Shown here one piece after another: positions 1-6,981 of a DNA stretch of 33,166 bases. The translations under genes were made by a program, and so were the position numbers. The notes beneath the pieces were generated by a model. It had not been told where the DNA came from, did no database searches, and worked only from the letters and a program-made list of their open reading frames with translations. Each line of letters opens with the position of its first letter. Positions within the stretch are counted from its first letter, which is position 1. Source of the stretch: Bacteroidota bacterium (GTDB lineage: Bacteria; Bacteroidota; Bacteroidia; Bacteroidales; WCHB1-69); the NCBI GenBank assembly GCA_023413895.1, contig JAEZOU010000049.1:1-33166 (forward strand), read 5' to 3'.

Positions 1-362
1 GTGATAGGATTACTACTAAATGAAAAGCGTAATGACTGTAATGCCTTCATGATTGATTCACGCAGGGATGGTGAACCGCAATTTCCTATTACTGATTTAG
101 CTAAACATTCTACAAATTCGCGCAGGCAACTGGTTTTGTACAAATCAACATAAACACAATATGCTTCTTGTTGAGGAACTTGCGCGAAAAGATGACCAAT
201 CAGTCCTGTTTTACCCATGCGTCGAGGACTAATCAGTACTACATTTCGCTCATTTTGGAGTGCAGAATGTAATTGTGCAGTTTCTGTCTCTCTATCACAA
301 AAATAGTTTTTTGATACATAACCGCTAATCAAAAATGGGTTTTTAGGAGTTTTTTTGCTCAT
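1..362 (-). CDS. AAA ATPase (COG1672-like), 5' part only, runs off left edge
   Basis: The reading frame is open for 120 codons from an ATG at 362 down to the window edge, so only the N-terminal part is present. The protein begins MSKKTPKNPFLISGY and has FCDRETET near residues 21-28, then a Walker A motif SPRRMGKT at about 45-52, and a following YVDLYKT strand. The same arrangement (NPFL, FCDRE, LISPR..GKTGLI.HLF) occurs in the complete ATPase at 8181-9323, so the two are paralogues of one archaeal-type ATPase family. Walker B and the C-terminal winged helix would lie outside the window. A sigma-ABfr promoter and an inverted repeat sit directly upstream. The cellular role of this family in Bacteroidales is not established, and no partner gene is visible here. 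Confidence 0.85.
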   Translation of the reverse strand, partial: MSKKTPKNPFLISGYVSKNYFCDRETETAQLHSALQNERNVVLISPRRMGKTGLIGHLFAQVPQQEAYCVYVDLYKTSCLREFVECLAKSVIGNCGSPSLRESIMKALQSLRFSFSSNPI

Positions 363-393
363 ACAACTAATTGATTATTATAAAATTATATAT

Positions 394-422
394 AGCGAAA
401 AAGTTGCTACAATTTTTTCGCT
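394..422 (-). repeat. Inverted repeat at the predicted start site of the left-edge ATPase gene
   Basis: The 9-bp arms AGCGAAAAA and TTTTTCGCT pair perfectly around an 11-nt loop. On the minus strand the repeat begins immediately after the -7 box TACCTTTGC, so it covers the expected transcription start and the first transcribed bases. It could be an operator or a 5' mRNA stem-loop; the sequence does not decide between them. Confidence 0.7.
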
Positions 423-455
423 GCAAAGGTAATAATTTTCTGCGATATATACAAA
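423..455 (-). promoter_or_regulatory. Sigma-ABfr promoter of the left-edge ATPase gene
   Basis: The minus strand reads TTTG (455-452), a 20-nt spacer, then TACCTTTGC (431-423). This fits the Bacteroidota -33 TTTG / -7 TAnnTTTG consensus. The promoter aligns with that of the ATPase at 8181-9323, sharing TTTG, ATATATC and TACCTTTGCAGC in register. Confidence 0.8.
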
Positions 456-506
456 TAATTATATCAAAAAGTGCAGAAATCCGCAAATTTATTTTAACAA
501 AAAAAA

Positions 507-562
507 CTCTGACCCCGAAATTTATTTCGCTGAAATACCCTCTGACCCTGAAATTTGGAATC
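507..562. repeat. Two degenerate 33-bp repeat units in an intergenic region
   Basis: CTCTGACCCCGAAATTT (507-523) recurs as CTCTGACCCTGAAATTT (540-556), 16 of 17 bases identical and exactly 33 bp apart. The rest of the unit is not conserved. The 363-641 stretch holds this repeat, the ATPase promoter and nothing else recognisable. It may be a remnant of a mobile element end. Confidence 0.45.
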
Positions 563-641
563 TACAAATTACCGAATTGATGCAATTTTCTATGATTTTG
601 CAGAAACTGGCAAAATGTGGTTATGGAAGTGGCCTACGAGG

Positions 642-1136
642 TTAATATAATAATGGAGTGGAGAAATATTCGGCAGGATGCACGTCTGCATCTATCTTTA
701 TTTCTTCCTTTTCTATATATCTTAATATGCTATTTGACACTGCAGTATCTGGATATGCTTCCCCTGACATGCTGAACCATCGCAAATAATCTTTCAACAT
801 ATAGACATCTGGATATATCTGCTGAAGCAAATCATGTCTATCTGCTATTTTATTAAATATCCTCTTCGAGCGTTTCCATGGTTCACACATCACATATATA
901 TTAAAATATGGATCTACATTCCTATTATGAACATAGCGCTGCGAAATAGCATATCGAAGTACAACTACCAATTCTTCATCGGTAGCGTTACTCAATAAAC
1001 TATCAAATCGTTGGCATTCTGCACGATACCTCAACTGTTCTCCCATTGGACTAATAGCAGTAATCAGAAACAGTAGCACATTACAACCCACGATACTAAT
1101 GATAACAATTAGTAATGTCTTATATTTTTGTTTCAT
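642..1136 (-). CDS. Hypothetical membrane-anchored protein
   Basis: This 164-residue protein is not recognised as a member of any family. It has a short basic N-terminus (MKQKYKT) and one hydrophobic segment at about residues 8-28, which should act as a signal anchor. The remaining 135 residues are soluble and mostly helical in character, probably periplasmic. Typical features are the tract LRYAISQRYVHNRNVDPYF and several aromatic-rich turns, with no catalytic motif visible. It stands alone between the promoter region of the left-edge ATPase and the IS256 remnant, whose left end lies about 50 bp upstream of its start. It could be cargo or flanking accessory DNA. The start is the only in-frame ATG before the hydrophobic stretch. 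Confidence 0.6.
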   Translation of the reverse strand: MKQKYKTLLIVIISIVGCNVLLFLITAISPMGEQLRYRAECQRFDSLLSNATDEELVVVLRYAISQRYVHNRNVDPYFNIYVMCEPWKRSKRIFNKIADRHDLLQQIYPDVYMLKDYLRWFSMSGEAYPDTAVSNSILRYIEKEEIKIDADVHPAEYFSTPLLY

Positions 1137-1189
1137 GAGTTTCTTATTGTTTTAGTAATAACTTTCCATAACTGTTCAGGAAACATATC

Positions 1190-2083
1190 GATACTGTCCC
1201 CAAAAGTGTGTAAAAATTGTTTGTGCAAAGATATATTTTTTTTGACATTTGCGAGTAATTTTATAATTTTTTATGCTTTGAAGTGTGTTTTCACTTCGGC
1301 CAGCCTCCGTTTCATCACACTTCAAAGCTAATCCCACCGAAAGTGTTGTTGCTCGTGAACAAAAGCAGTAATCGGGTAGTTGTAGCTGCTCATTTCCGTA
1401 GCGACACCATATAAAAGTATTTGTCCCGCTTCCACATTGGGCAAAGCACCGCGAACTTTCAGGCTCTTAAACGTTTTGTTTAAGCGTTCAATCCAGTTGG
1501 TCGTGTAAATCATGGATCTGATGTTGTAGTTGTATTTCATATAGGTGAAATGAAGTACTAAACGCTCGTTTTGGAGTTTGCTTGACAGCCAAGGATATTG
1601 GCTTTTCCTTTCGGGCATAATCGAACATACGGCTTACTTGGCTGGTGCTGTATTTCTTGCCGTATAACTTCTCAAACACTTCGCCAACATCCTGCGTGGT
1701 CAACCCTTTTCGATATAAACTATATGCAACTCTTTGAGTCTCTTCCTGTTGACCCTTCAAAAGTGCCAAAATCATTGGATAAAAATTGCCGTTTCGCATC
1801 TTTGGAACTTGTAATTCCAACAGTTTTCCACTGCCGTAAATCTTTCGGTAACGATAGCCATTGCTGTAATCCAAGTAATTTTCATTGTGGATTTCGCGTT
1901 CCGATTTCATTAAAATTTCGAGACATTTCTTCAAAATCTCTTCCAATCCTGCTCCGTTGAGCAATTCGTGTTCTAAAATTTCGTGCTTTTGCGCTTGTGT
2001 AATTTCCTTTCCATTTGTTTAATTTTTTAGTTTTGCAAATATATCATATTTGCTGGAAATTACACACTTTTTGGGATACTACC
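1190..2083 (-). mobile_element. Decayed IS256-family insertion sequence, internally deleted
   Basis: The left end reads GATACTGTCCCCAAAAGTG from 1190. The right end reads TTACACACTTTTTGGGATAC from 2060. These ends form an imperfect terminal inverted repeat. The element is about 0.9 kb, shorter than the roughly 1.3-1.4 kb usual in the family. It contains a broken Mutator-type transposase on the minus strand. Just inside the 5' end is a palindrome GCAAATAT-GAT-ATATTTGC that includes a TATATTTGC -7-like box, probably the old transposase promoter. I see no target-site duplication, which fits an old insertion. Confidence 0.8.
1328..2018 (-). pseudogene. IS256/Mutator-type transposase, frameshifted and missing its catalytic core
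   Basis: The N-terminal part covers about 1600-2018, with phrases typical of the family (YRYRKIYGSGKLLELQVPK, QDVGEVFEKLYGKKYSTSQVS). The C-terminal part lies in another frame at about 1328-1618 and carries IRSMIYTTNWIERLNKTFK and a GALPN motif. The roughly 150-200 residues between them, which hold the first two catalytic aspartates of the DDE triad, are missing. The junction lies near 1600-1620. The only plausible ATG (2014-2012) is out of frame with the N-terminal part, and that frame hits TAG after 13 codons. Full-length relatives are about 400 residues. The element therefore cannot transpose by itself. Confidence 0.85.
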
Positions 2084-2139
2084 GCAACAAGTGTCAACAG
2101 GTGGTATATAAGTCCCTGTAAATTTACACCAATAAAATT

Positions 2140-3558
2140 CTATAAAGCAAACAAATCATCCATTGTAAGTTGGATATGGATGTTATTTGCCCATTGGTTG
2201 CGCTTCAATCCATATGATGTAATCATCAACAGCGATACGCCTTTTTTTGTCTTAGTTACCTGTTGAAAGATAGATAGTTTTTCGCGCAAAACTTTATCAT
2301 ATGCTTCTGTAATCTCATACTCGCCTTGGTTATACTTAATCTCGCACAAATTAATTGTTCTATCTTCTCTATCAATCAGCATATCAATCTGTGTGCCTTT
2401 CTCATTGCCATTTTTAGGTGTATATTGCCATGAAAAGACGCTACTTGCAATGCCAGAGATACCAATTGCCTGCTTGATTTGCTCGATGTGTTGCATGCAC
2501 ACTCGCTCGTAGGCAAAGCCACTCCAAGTGTTGAATAGGGGTTGATTAATCTTTTGTGACCAGTATGCAGATGTCCTGTTGTAATTAGCCATAAATTTAA
2601 AATAGAACAAGGTGAAATTATCAATTAGCTGATAAGTCATCTCCTTCTTGTTCTTGCCCAGTGCACGGAACGAACGAATGAAATCACATTGCTCCAATTC
2701 CTCCAGAATAGTGGTTAGCTGTCCACCTATATTCAATTTGGTAGCGAGGATGATTTCTGAGCGTGTCATGCCTACTTTTCTTGTTCCTAATGCCCTGATA
2801 ATCTCAATATATGGTTGTGGATTACGGAAAAGTGAGGCGTATAGTGCGTTAAACTCATTTTGCAGCGGGCTACTTTCTTGGAAGAATAGCGCATCAATGT
2901 TTTGTGCCCAACTATACTCACGTTGCAGAAACTTCCAATAGTAAGGAACGCCGCCAAGAATCATATAGGTGTCCAGTACATTGCGACGACTCATACCTAA
3001 GTTATTGGCTATAGCAAACTGCTCGCACTCGCGCAAAGAGAATGGTTTTAACGGAATGAGACGGGTCAAACGGTTATGCAATCCGCCATAGTTCTTGACA
3101 ATCTTACTGATAATCCATGAGGTGGCACTACCGCAGATAACCAAAATTATATCTTTTCTCGTTGTTGCCCAACCATTCCAGAAGTGATCCAACGCAGCCA
3201 CGAGATTGGATTTAGGAGTGTCCATCCATGGTAATTCGTCTATGAATACCACTTTTTTCTCTTCGGGACGACTTTGCAAAAACTGCCCCAAAGCAAAGAA
3301 AGCATCCGACCAATCGGATAAGCGTGGCACTTTTGCCATGCCTGCCATTTGCAATGAACGACCAAACTCTTTGAGTTGCCCCTTGCGGTTAACGTTTTGT
3401 AAACCTGTGTGTTGAAAGGTGATTTGATTGGCGTATGTTTCTCTAATCAAATAGGTCTTGCCCACACGGCGACGACCATAGATTGCCACAAACTCTGACT
3501 CTGTTGATTCTAACAAAGAAAGCAAAAGTTTTTGTTGTTTTTCACGTCCAATTAGCAT
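2140..3558 (-). CDS. AAA ATPase (ATPase_2) with DUF234-type PD-(D/E)XK-like C-terminus
   Basis: This 472-residue protein is complete for its family. Walker A is GRRRVGKT at residues 28-35, Walker B is VVFIDELPWMD at 103-113 (D107), and a sensor-like CGSATSW lies at 142-148. A helical and winged-helix middle follows (GVPYYWKFL near 205, GMTRSEI near 264). The C-terminal domain has D392 in QIDML and E406-x-K408 in CEIKY, the D...ExK signature of PD-(D/E)XK nuclease folds found in DUF234 proteins. The mRNA has a strong Shine-Dalgarno, AAGGAG, 8 nt before the ATG, uncommon in Bacteroidota. It sits alone between two IS256-derived elements. Nuclease activity and biological role are unproven; these genes are abundant in Bacteroidales and archaea without a settled function. 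Confidence 0.88.
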   Translation of the reverse strand: MLIGREKQQKLLLSLLESTESEFVAIYGRRRVGKTYLIRETYANQITFQHTGLQNVNRKGQLKEFGRSLQMAGMAKVPRLSDWSDAFFALGQFLQSRPEEKKVVFIDELPWMDTPKSNLVAALDHFWNGWATTRKDIILVICGSATSWIISKIVKNYGGLHNRLTRLIPLKPFSLRECEQFAIANNLGMSRRNVLDTYMILGGVPYYWKFLQREYSWAQNIDALFFQESSPLQNEFNALYASLFRNPQPYIEIIRALGTRKVGMTRSEIILATKLNIGGQLTTILEELEQCDFIRSFRALGKNKKEMTYQLIDNFTLFYFKFMANYNRTSAYWSQKINQPLFNTWSGFAYERVCMQHIEQIKQAIGISGIASSVFSWQYTPKNGNEKGTQIDMLIDREDRTINLCEIKYNQGEYEITEAYDKVLREKLSIFQQVTKTKKGVSLLMITSYGLKRNQWANNIHIQLTMDDLFAL

Positions 3559-3586
3559 ACTTGTTCTCCTTATTTTGAATTTGCGT

Positions 3587-3618
3587 GCAAAGATACGGAT
3601 AACTTACCAAATGTGCAA
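3587..3618 (-). promoter_or_regulatory. Sigma-ABfr promoter of the DUF234 ATPase gene
   Basis: On the minus strand TTG (3618-3616) is followed after 20 nt by TATCTTTGC (3595-3587), matching TAnnTTTGC exactly. The -33 element lies inside the proximal palindrome at 3604-3639, so a protein bound there would block or reposition RNA polymerase. Confidence 0.75.
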
Positions 3619-3712
3619 GAAAAAAGTGAGATTTGGTAAAGAATAATGCAATTTTTGCGAAAAAATGCGTGATAATTCACCAAATGTGATTAAAAAACAG
3701 TAGATTTGGTAA
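3604..3712. repeat. Pair of 36-bp palindromic operator-like sites upstream of the DUF234 ATPase gene
   Basis: Site 1 (3604-3639) begins TTACCAAATGTG and ends GATTTGGTAA. Site 2 (3677-3712) begins TCACCAAATGTG and ends GATTTGGTAA. In each, the outer arms ACCAAAT/ATTTGGT are inverted repeats. The two sites are the same length and 27 of 36 bases agree, with all conservation in the arms. The start-to-start distance is 73 bp, close to seven helical turns. The rest of the gene-free stretch 3559-3945 holds the promoter and the miniature IS element. Confidence 0.7.
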
Positions 3713-3780
3713 AGTATCGTACTTTTTAACAATAGTTGAGACATCGCTATAGGTAGTTGCTCAATGGTTACTGTACCTCC

Positions 3781-3863
3781 GATACTGTCCCCAAAAGTGT
3801 GTAATTTCCGGCAAATATTAGAATATTTGCAAAACCAATTTTACACACTTTTCGTGAGAGTAT
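3781..3863 (+). mobile_element. 83-bp miniature (MITE-like) derivative of the IS256-family element
   Basis: It starts GATACTGTCCCCAAAAGTG and ends ACACACTTTTCGTGAGAGTATC; the 24-bp termini are inverted repeats with 21 matches. The first 60 bp match the transposase-side end of the IS at 1190-2083, including TGTGTAATTTCC and the palindrome GCAAATAT..ATATTTGC. The last 30 bp match the opposite IS end. It is therefore the two IS ends joined with the whole transposase gene removed. Confidence 0.8.
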
Positions 3864-3945
3864 CCATTCGTTTGATTGTCATAGTTGTGCGATAAATATG
3901 CCTATTGTAGTTGGCGTTTAAAAAATGGGAAAGTGTTGAAGGGGG

Positions 3946-5142
3946 TTAATCTATAAAATGGAGTTTTTTGAATATTAATTCACAACTATTCTTACCACTT
4001 GTCTCGCCCCAGAACTTATCTAGTATCTTCTGGCGAGCGGTTGTATCCATTGTATAGTCGTTGGTAGAAATCACTCGGATGAGTTCATTAAAAGTATAGA
4101 CTTTTCTTCCGACAATATTATCCTGAATATCAAAAATAAACTCTCGACTATTCACATACTCCTCATAATCATAATGGAAGAGAATGACATGCTTATCTGG
4201 CATGAGGATATAGTCGTACAATATAGACGAATAATCTGTAATAAGCACATGGGTATATGGCAAAATGCAATACATATCCACATTGCCGTCTAAGAAAATA
4301 AGGTTACTATATTCTATCGATTTATCAATGATTGTATTGGCATGTGGTTTCATTAAGACGCACGCATTCTGCTTCGCAGCACAAGCATTGAGGGCATTGA
4401 GATCAAATCCATTGGCAAAACACTCGCGTTGAGAATCGCGCCATGTGGGCATATACACAAAGACTTTTTTGTATTGCTGAACTTTCTTAACAAGTGCTTT
4501 TGTTTCTGCTGATTCATAGCGAGCAATAAATGTTTCTACCTTCTCTTTAGGCATTTGTAATAATCCATCTCGGGGATAACCTGCTTGTATGCACTGAGAT
4601 TTTTGAATACGAAAAGAAGTGGAAAATATTTCATCTATAAAAGAAGTTGTTGAAATAAGGAAATCTGGACGTCGAAATGATGCCGGATGGAAAAAGATAT
4701 CTGAAAATTGCTTTTTTACATATCTTTTTGCAAGTTCACCTTGTGTAATGCCAAATTCTATGGTCTTCATCGGTAATCCATGCCATAGATTGACAATCTT
4801 TGTACGTCCTGCTAAACAAAAAGCAATATCTGAAGAATAGGAATTAACAAACCAGTATTTACCTCTAAGTGCATACCATAATCCCTTGAGTGACATTACA
4901 GAATATGCCTCGTAGCCAAGCGAACGAATGTGCTTAACAGTTGATTGCTTAGTAGAAATCCAAACTACTTTTCTATCTGTAATATGCTCGTTGGCATATA
5001 GGAAAAGGTATTTTGTGTTATCATTGAACGCACCTCTGTATGAGCCGAAAACGAGAATCTTATCTGTTCGTGGGAATAGATAAGAGATTGGATAGAAAGC
5101 ATAGCAAAGTAGGTATGCTATGAATTTGGCAACTTGTTTCAT
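3946..5142 (-). CDS. CDP-glycerol:polyol glycerophosphotransferase-like enzyme (TagF/Glyphos_transf family)
   Basis: The 398-residue protein belongs to the family that transfers glycerol- or ribitol-phosphate from a CDP-activated donor to a glycan or lipid acceptor on the cytoplasmic face. A hydrophobic N-terminus (residues 5-23) likely gives membrane association. Family signatures are VFGSYRGAFNDN (31-42), LWHG (119-122), MPTWRDS (231-237), KPHANT (265-270) and TDYSSILYDY (302-311), which together form the donor site. Its ATG overlaps the stop of the upstream cytidylyltransferase gene by 4 bp (ATGA), which implies translational coupling. In a Gram-negative host the product is more likely a phospho-polyol capsule, O-antigen or glycan decoration than teichoic acid. 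Polyol identity cannot be read from the sequence. Confidence 0.88.
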   Translation of the reverse strand: MKQVAKFIAYLLCYAFYPISYLFPRTDKILVFGSYRGAFNDNTKYLFLYANEHITDRKVVWISTKQSTVKHIRSLGYEAYSVMSLKGLWYALRGKYWFVNSYSSDIAFCLAGRTKIVNLWHGLPMKTIEFGITQGELAKRYVKKQFSDIFFHPASFRRPDFLISTTSFIDEIFSTSFRIQKSQCIQAGYPRDGLLQMPKEKVETFIARYESAETKALVKKVQQYKKVFVYMPTWRDSQRECFANGFDLNALNACAAKQNACVLMKPHANTIIDKSIEYSNLIFLDGNVDMYCILPYTHVLITDYSSILYDYILMPDKHVILFHYDYEEYVNSREFIFDIQDNIVGRKVYTFNELIRVISTNDYTMDTTARQKILDKFWGETSGKNSCELIFKKLHFID

Positions 5143-5588
5143 TCTCCACGCAGTTTGTGTAGTATTTCGTTGATAAGGGTACTGGATGTACCTTTGGTAT
5201 ATGGGAAATATACTACTTTTGCTCCAACAGCATTGAGATCAGTTTCAATGTTGTTCCATTTGTCGGTACCTTTCCAATCATCGCCTACGAACATAACGTT
5301 GAAGCGGTATTTCTCCCACGCTTCCATCTTGTTCATATTCTCTTGTGTTACTACTTCATCTACGTACTGAATTGCTCCGACAATTTCCTTGCGCTCTTCA
5401 AATGGGATGACAGCATGTTTGTGCTTGTAGCTAACCAATTCATCAGTGGAAACGCCAACAATCAAGTAGTCGCATTGCGCTTTGGCTTGGCGTAGTAGAT
5501 TGAGGTGACCAATACGGTATATAATATTCTTATATATTGTATCCCAAAATGAAACGCCAAAAAGGTCTTTAATTTTTGAGGTAATCAT
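5139..5588 (-). CDS. TagD-type cytidylyltransferase with abnormal N-terminus, possibly inactive chimera
   Basis: From about residue 26 on, this 149-residue protein is a clear glycerol-3-phosphate cytidylyltransferase relative: IGHLNLLRQAK, YLIVGVSTDEL, PFEERKEIV, FVGDDWKGTDKW and the C-terminal GTSSTLINEIL. The usual N-terminal nucleotide-binding stretch GT(F/Y)DLFHxGH is absent. In its place is MITSKIKDLFGVSFWDTIYK, and the first histidine of HxGH is arginine (RIGH, 25-28). The replaced segment resembles the start of bacterial polysaccharide O-acetyltransferases (DLFGVSFWDTIY), so a recombination or deletion between two genes is likely. I start at ATG 5588; a TTG at 5597 is also possible. 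No TAnnTTTGC box precedes it. Its last codons overlap the transferase gene by 4 bp. Confidence 0.75.
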   Translation of the reverse strand: MITSKIKDLFGVSFWDTIYKNIIYRIGHLNLLRQAKAQCDYLIVGVSTDELVSYKHKHAVIPFEERKEIVGAIQYVDEVVTQENMNKMEAWEKYRFNVMFVGDDWKGTDKWNNIETDLNAVGAKVVYFPYTKGTSSTLINEILHKLRGE

Positions 5589-5735
5589 ACATTTCAATGA
5601 TAATTTGTAAAACTCATTTTTAGTATAAATATTTAACTTCTGCTATATGCTAGAAAAACAGAATTGACTTATAGTTTCTTTTATTATTTCTAAAGATTAT
5701 TTATGATTATCTTCATTAAGATAGTTGTTTGACGT

Positions 5736-6452
5736 TTACCTATAATTATAACCTCCACTTACCTCAATTACGCTACCATTTATAAAAGAACTACGAAGTA
5801 AAAATCGCACTGCTGACGCAATTTCATCTGAATCAGCAAAGCGATGTAATGCTGTTTTTTTATTAATGTTATCTTTTATTCCTTGTGGCTTATTTTTTTG
5901 CCAATCTGTTTCAACAAAACCAGGAGCAACTGTATTGACAGTTACCTGAGTTCCATCGAAATCTTTCACCAAATTTTTAGCCAAGGCATGAAGAGCTGCT
6001 TTTGTAACTCCATATGGAAGAGATGTCGCATGCGGATGTATTGCCATCATTGATCCAATAAAGATAATGCGTGCGTCAAATTGGATTTGTTTCCACAAAT
6101 TGCGGATAAGGAAAAAATGACTATGTACATTTATTTGCATTATATCATTCCATTCATTATCCGTAATATCAGGAGTTGCCTTTCTAATTGTAGAACCCGC
6201 ATTACAAACTATACAATCAATAGATTGATTTTCAAGTTCTTTCGTAAAAAAATGAATCTGCTCCGCATATAACTGATTAACACGTTTAATACAAAATGCA
6301 GAATTAATTTTGCATAGCTCAAGTTCTGCTTGTTGAGCTGCGTCAACATCCGTAGCATACGTGATGTAAACAAAATAGTTCTCTTTTAAGAGCATTTTGG
6401 CAATACTTAATCCGATGCCCTTAGTACCACCTGTTACAATAGCATTTTTCAT
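5736..6452 (-). CDS. Short-chain dehydrogenase/reductase (SDR)
   Basis: A classical SDR of 238 residues. The cofactor loop is TGGTKGIG (7-14), the NAG motif is at 84-86, and the catalytic triad is S134, Y147 and K151 in YGVTK. The C-terminal VAPGFVETDW and GSVIEVSGGY are typical of FabG-like members. Its ATG overlaps the end of the cytidylyltransferase gene 6449-6904 by 4 bp, so the two are coupled. A reductase tied to a CDP-transferase recalls ribitol-phosphate pathways, where ribulose 5-phosphate is reduced to ribitol 5-phosphate before activation with CTP. In the known cases the cytidylyltransferase is IspD-like, so this role is only a suggestion. General sugar-nucleotide modification is the alternative. 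Confidence 0.85.
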   Translation of the reverse strand: MKNAIVTGGTKGIGLSIAKMLLKENYFVYITYATDVDAAQQAELELCKINSAFCIKRVNQLYAEQIHFFTKELENQSIDCIVCNAGSTIRKATPDITDNEWNDIMQINVHSHFFLIRNLWKQIQFDARIIFIGSMMAIHPHATSLPYGVTKAALHALAKNLVKDFDGTQVTVNTVAPGFVETDWQKNKPQGIKDNINKKTALHRFADSDEIASAVRFLLRSSFINGSVIEVSGGYNYR

Positions 6453-6904
6453 TTTACTATATCAGGATTTGGTTGATTATCAATTTGTTGTAAAGCATTC
6501 TTATAACGCTCCAAAATGTTTTGTTTAATACTTGTAGAAGAAGAGCCTTCTCCTCGTGGAAAATAGAATACCGTTACACCTAATTCTCGTAAATAATCAT
6601 ATTTTCCCACCCAATCATCTCCTACAACAAAAACATCAATATTTAATTTTTTGACAGCTTCCGTATGATCTAATGTGTGTTGTGGAATGACAATATCAGG
6701 AAATTTCAGTGCTTTGATGATTGCAAGACGTTCCTCGAAAGGAATAATTGGCGGTTTTTTATAACTTGCCACTAATTCATCTGTTGATACACCAACAATT
6801 AGCGTTCCACCTAATCCCCTTGCATATTCTATCATTTTTAGATGATTTGAATGAAACATGTCAAAAGTTCCACTAGTATATACTACAAGTTGATTATTAT
6901 ACAT
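6449..6904 (-). CDS. TagD-type cytidylyltransferase (nucleotidyltransferase fold)
   Basis: The 151-residue protein has the N-terminal signature SGTFDMFHSNHLKMI (11-25). This is the HxGH active-site motif with glycine replaced by asparagine (HSNH, 18-21). It continues with LIVGVSTDEL, PFEERLAII, FVVGDDWVGKYDYL and GEGSSSTSIKQ, the counterpart of the RTEGIST loop. It should couple CTP to a phosphorylated polyol or alcohol. Unlike the second copy at 5139-5588, its N-terminus is intact, so it is the likely working enzyme of the cluster. It has its own promoter and is followed by the overlapping SDR gene. Substrate cannot be assigned from sequence. Confidence 0.85.
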   Translation of the reverse strand: MYNNQLVVYTSGTFDMFHSNHLKMIEYARGLGGTLIVGVSTDELVASYKKPPIIPFEERLAIIKALKFPDIVIPQHTLDHTEAVKKLNIDVFVVGDDWVGKYDYLRELGVTVFYFPRGEGSSSTSIKQNILERYKNALQQIDNQPNPDIVK

Positions 6905-6961
6905 AAATTTTACATTTTGTTTTTAATCTTTTCCCCACAAATTAATTCATCTAGTTCCGCT

Positions 6962-6970
6962 GCAAAAGTA
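6962..6970 (-). promoter_or_regulatory. -7 box upstream of the cytidylyltransferase/SDR genes
   Basis: The minus strand reads TACTTTTGC, 58 bp before the ATG at 6904. No good TTTG is seen at the expected -33 distance, which falls inside the end of the glycosyltransferase gene. The leader contains GTGGGG-rich sequence and no hairpin that I can see. Confidence 0.5.
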
Positions 6971-6981
6971 CAACTTTTTTC

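Larger units (their letters stand above)
1190..3863. mobile_element. Composite-transposon-like unit: AAA ATPase gene between inverted IS256-derived elements
   Basis: The 0.9-kb IS remnant (1190-2083) and the 83-bp miniature copy (3781-3863) have matching ends in opposite orientation. The transposase 5' end faces inward at both borders, so outer and inner ends are symmetrical around the ATPase gene 2140-3558. This is the geometry of a composite transposon. No direct target duplication flanks the whole unit, so movement as one piece is inferred only. Confidence 0.4.

Noticed and set aside
371..580. 69-codon plus-strand frame
   Set aside because: Covers the ATPase promoter and hairpin on the other strand, has no ribosome-binding site and a low-complexity composition.
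3604..3712. Two 36-bp similar units with a 37-bp spacer, the dimensions of a CRISPR unit
   Set aside because: Only 27/36 identity with a diverged centre, only two copies, no cas genes, and the arms are palindromic and overlap a promoter; operator sites explain it better.
3946..5142. Teichoic-acid biosynthesis in a Gram-positive host
   Set aside because: All promoters, T9SS genes and the nusB-yajC block indicate Bacteroidota; the same enzyme family decorates Gram-negative surface glycans.
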